Position numbers and translations under genes: made by a program. From NCBI GenBank assembly GCA_030220185.1, contig JASPKZ010007429.1, forward strand, positions 804,001 through 868,000: a stretch of 64,000 nucleotides of DNA. Direction: 5' to 3'. The notes below the pieces were generated by a model that saw nothing but the letters and a program-made list of their open reading frames with translations, did not search any database and was not told the DNA's origin. This DNA comes from Diploptera punctata (Eukaryota > Arthropoda > Insecta > Blattodea > Blaberidae). This document shows, piece after piece, positions 63,147 to 64,000 of the stretch (its first letter is position 1; the number at the start of each line of letters is the position of its first letter).

Positions 63147-63744
63147 ACGTAACTTCAATTGTCATTTACAATGCATTCCAAAACATAGGACAATCAAAAA
63201 GTAGTTGGCTGAGAGTGTAAACTTTACCACTATGGATTGAACTATTTTCAATAAATATATGAAATATTTCAAAGCATGAACAAAATTTACCAAGTCCAGA
63301 TAAAATTTGTGTAAAAATATATCTATATTACAGAAATTTTCTTTGTTTACGGTCCGAAACTGTTGGGGGAGAAAACTTGTTTCGTTAATGTCCCTTTGAT
63401 TCTATTTCTCTAATCTTCATACCATTGCGTTATGAATTTTGCTTTTAAATTTGCTTTTATAAACAAATTTGGACACTTATAAAAATCATTAGGTTAATTG
63501 CTGACTTAGCAAGTAGATTAGTTCATTCATTTCCCATGGCCTCGTACCCACGTTAGATATACATGACCCTATTACAAAAATTGTAATTGTATAATTGACT
63601 TCGTTATCAATAGCAGCCAGCGAAATTATCATAAAATCAATTTATACGAGTTTTTTTACATGTTTTGTTCATTGTTATTAAAATGTGACGAGTAAATTTG
63701 AATTATGTCCAATTTTCTCATTAAATAGTCCTTTTGGCCACTCT
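63147..63744. other. No recognised gene
   Basis: AT-rich; nothing recognisable. Confidence 0.4.
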
Positions 63745-64000
63745 GTAGCGTGACAGGCATAGAAGGCCCTTGGCCTACCAGCCGGCTGCTGGGCTCACTT
63801 CCATACGTATTAATCATATGTAGACGGTCTTCCAGCCAGTATAGGAATGACACGTAGTCAGCATGTCGGATCCCACAGCCGTTATAACTGGTTTTCTTAA
63901 TCTGGAGTCGCTACTTTTTATAGCTACCCAAATTCCTCACGATGTTGGGTGGCACTGGTTCCATACTGGCCGATGTTCCATGATTTTGTTTTCACCCATG
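63745..64000 (-). mobile_element. SINE-C, divergent subfamily (C2), cut by the window end
   Basis: Minus-strand 3' end GGCCAAGGGCCTTCTATGCC at 63770, body to GTATGGAACCAGTGCC at 63950; the tRNA-like head lies beyond 64000. More substitutions than the 19497 copy. Confidence 0.8.

Overview
This window looks like a gene-poor, AT-rich stretch of an arthropod genome, most likely an insect with a large repeat-rich genome. I read no convincing host gene, no true tRNA or rRNA gene and no CRISPR array. The evidence for an insect is the mixture of RTE-type non-LTR retrotransposons, Jockey-type ORF1, Penelope-like elements (PLEs), Tc1/mariner, pogo and hAT remnants, and tRNA-headed SINEs with (CTA)n, (AAGT)n and (GAT)n tails. 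From memory the commonest RT family resembles cockroach (Periplaneta-like) sequences; that is recall, not a search.

Layout. 1-1426: a Tc1 element with an intact DD34E transposase. 1.4-8.6 kb: SINEs, a PLE tail with a hammerhead-like motif, a mariner MITE and a foldback element. 9-12 kb: two decayed RTE elements. 12.6-15.7 kb: three copies of an unclassified repeat (U1), two of them head to head. 16-24 kb: a mosaic of SINE, RTE and LINE tails, a PLE ORF split by a Jockey-like ORF1 unit, and repeat X interrupted by three retroelements. 24.5-32.7 kb: hAT, mariner-like, twin-primed RT copy, a further SINE family and a TTAA-flanked element; a 284-bp PLE-derived foldback with a hammerhead-like core sits inside an RT fragment near 27 kb. 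34-41 kb: microsatellites, RTE copies, pogo and hAT-like elements with a nested SINE. 42.6-44.3 kb: a 10-copy 121-bp tandem array built from a transposon end plus its flank. 44.5-52.6 kb: RT copies with clear target-site duplications (TSDs), U1 copy 4, and a 1.2-kb inverted repeat. 52.6-64 kb: a multicopy unknown ORF remnant, tandem SINEs, a MITE, RTE copies and PLE foldback material.

How it fits together. Most of the window is explained by retrotransposition in trans and by nesting. I can place perfect TSDs of 7-15 bp on many inserts, which fixes their ends and lets insertion order be read (for example hAT-like then SINE-A; RT fragment then PLE foldback; PLE then Jockey ORF1 unit). The most unusual items are the small foldback PLE derivative, the nascent satellite, two retrocopies in which a probable 5' end is fused to the 3' end, and a strongly over-represented palindrome TAGGCCTA that appears as an insertion when repeat copies are compared.
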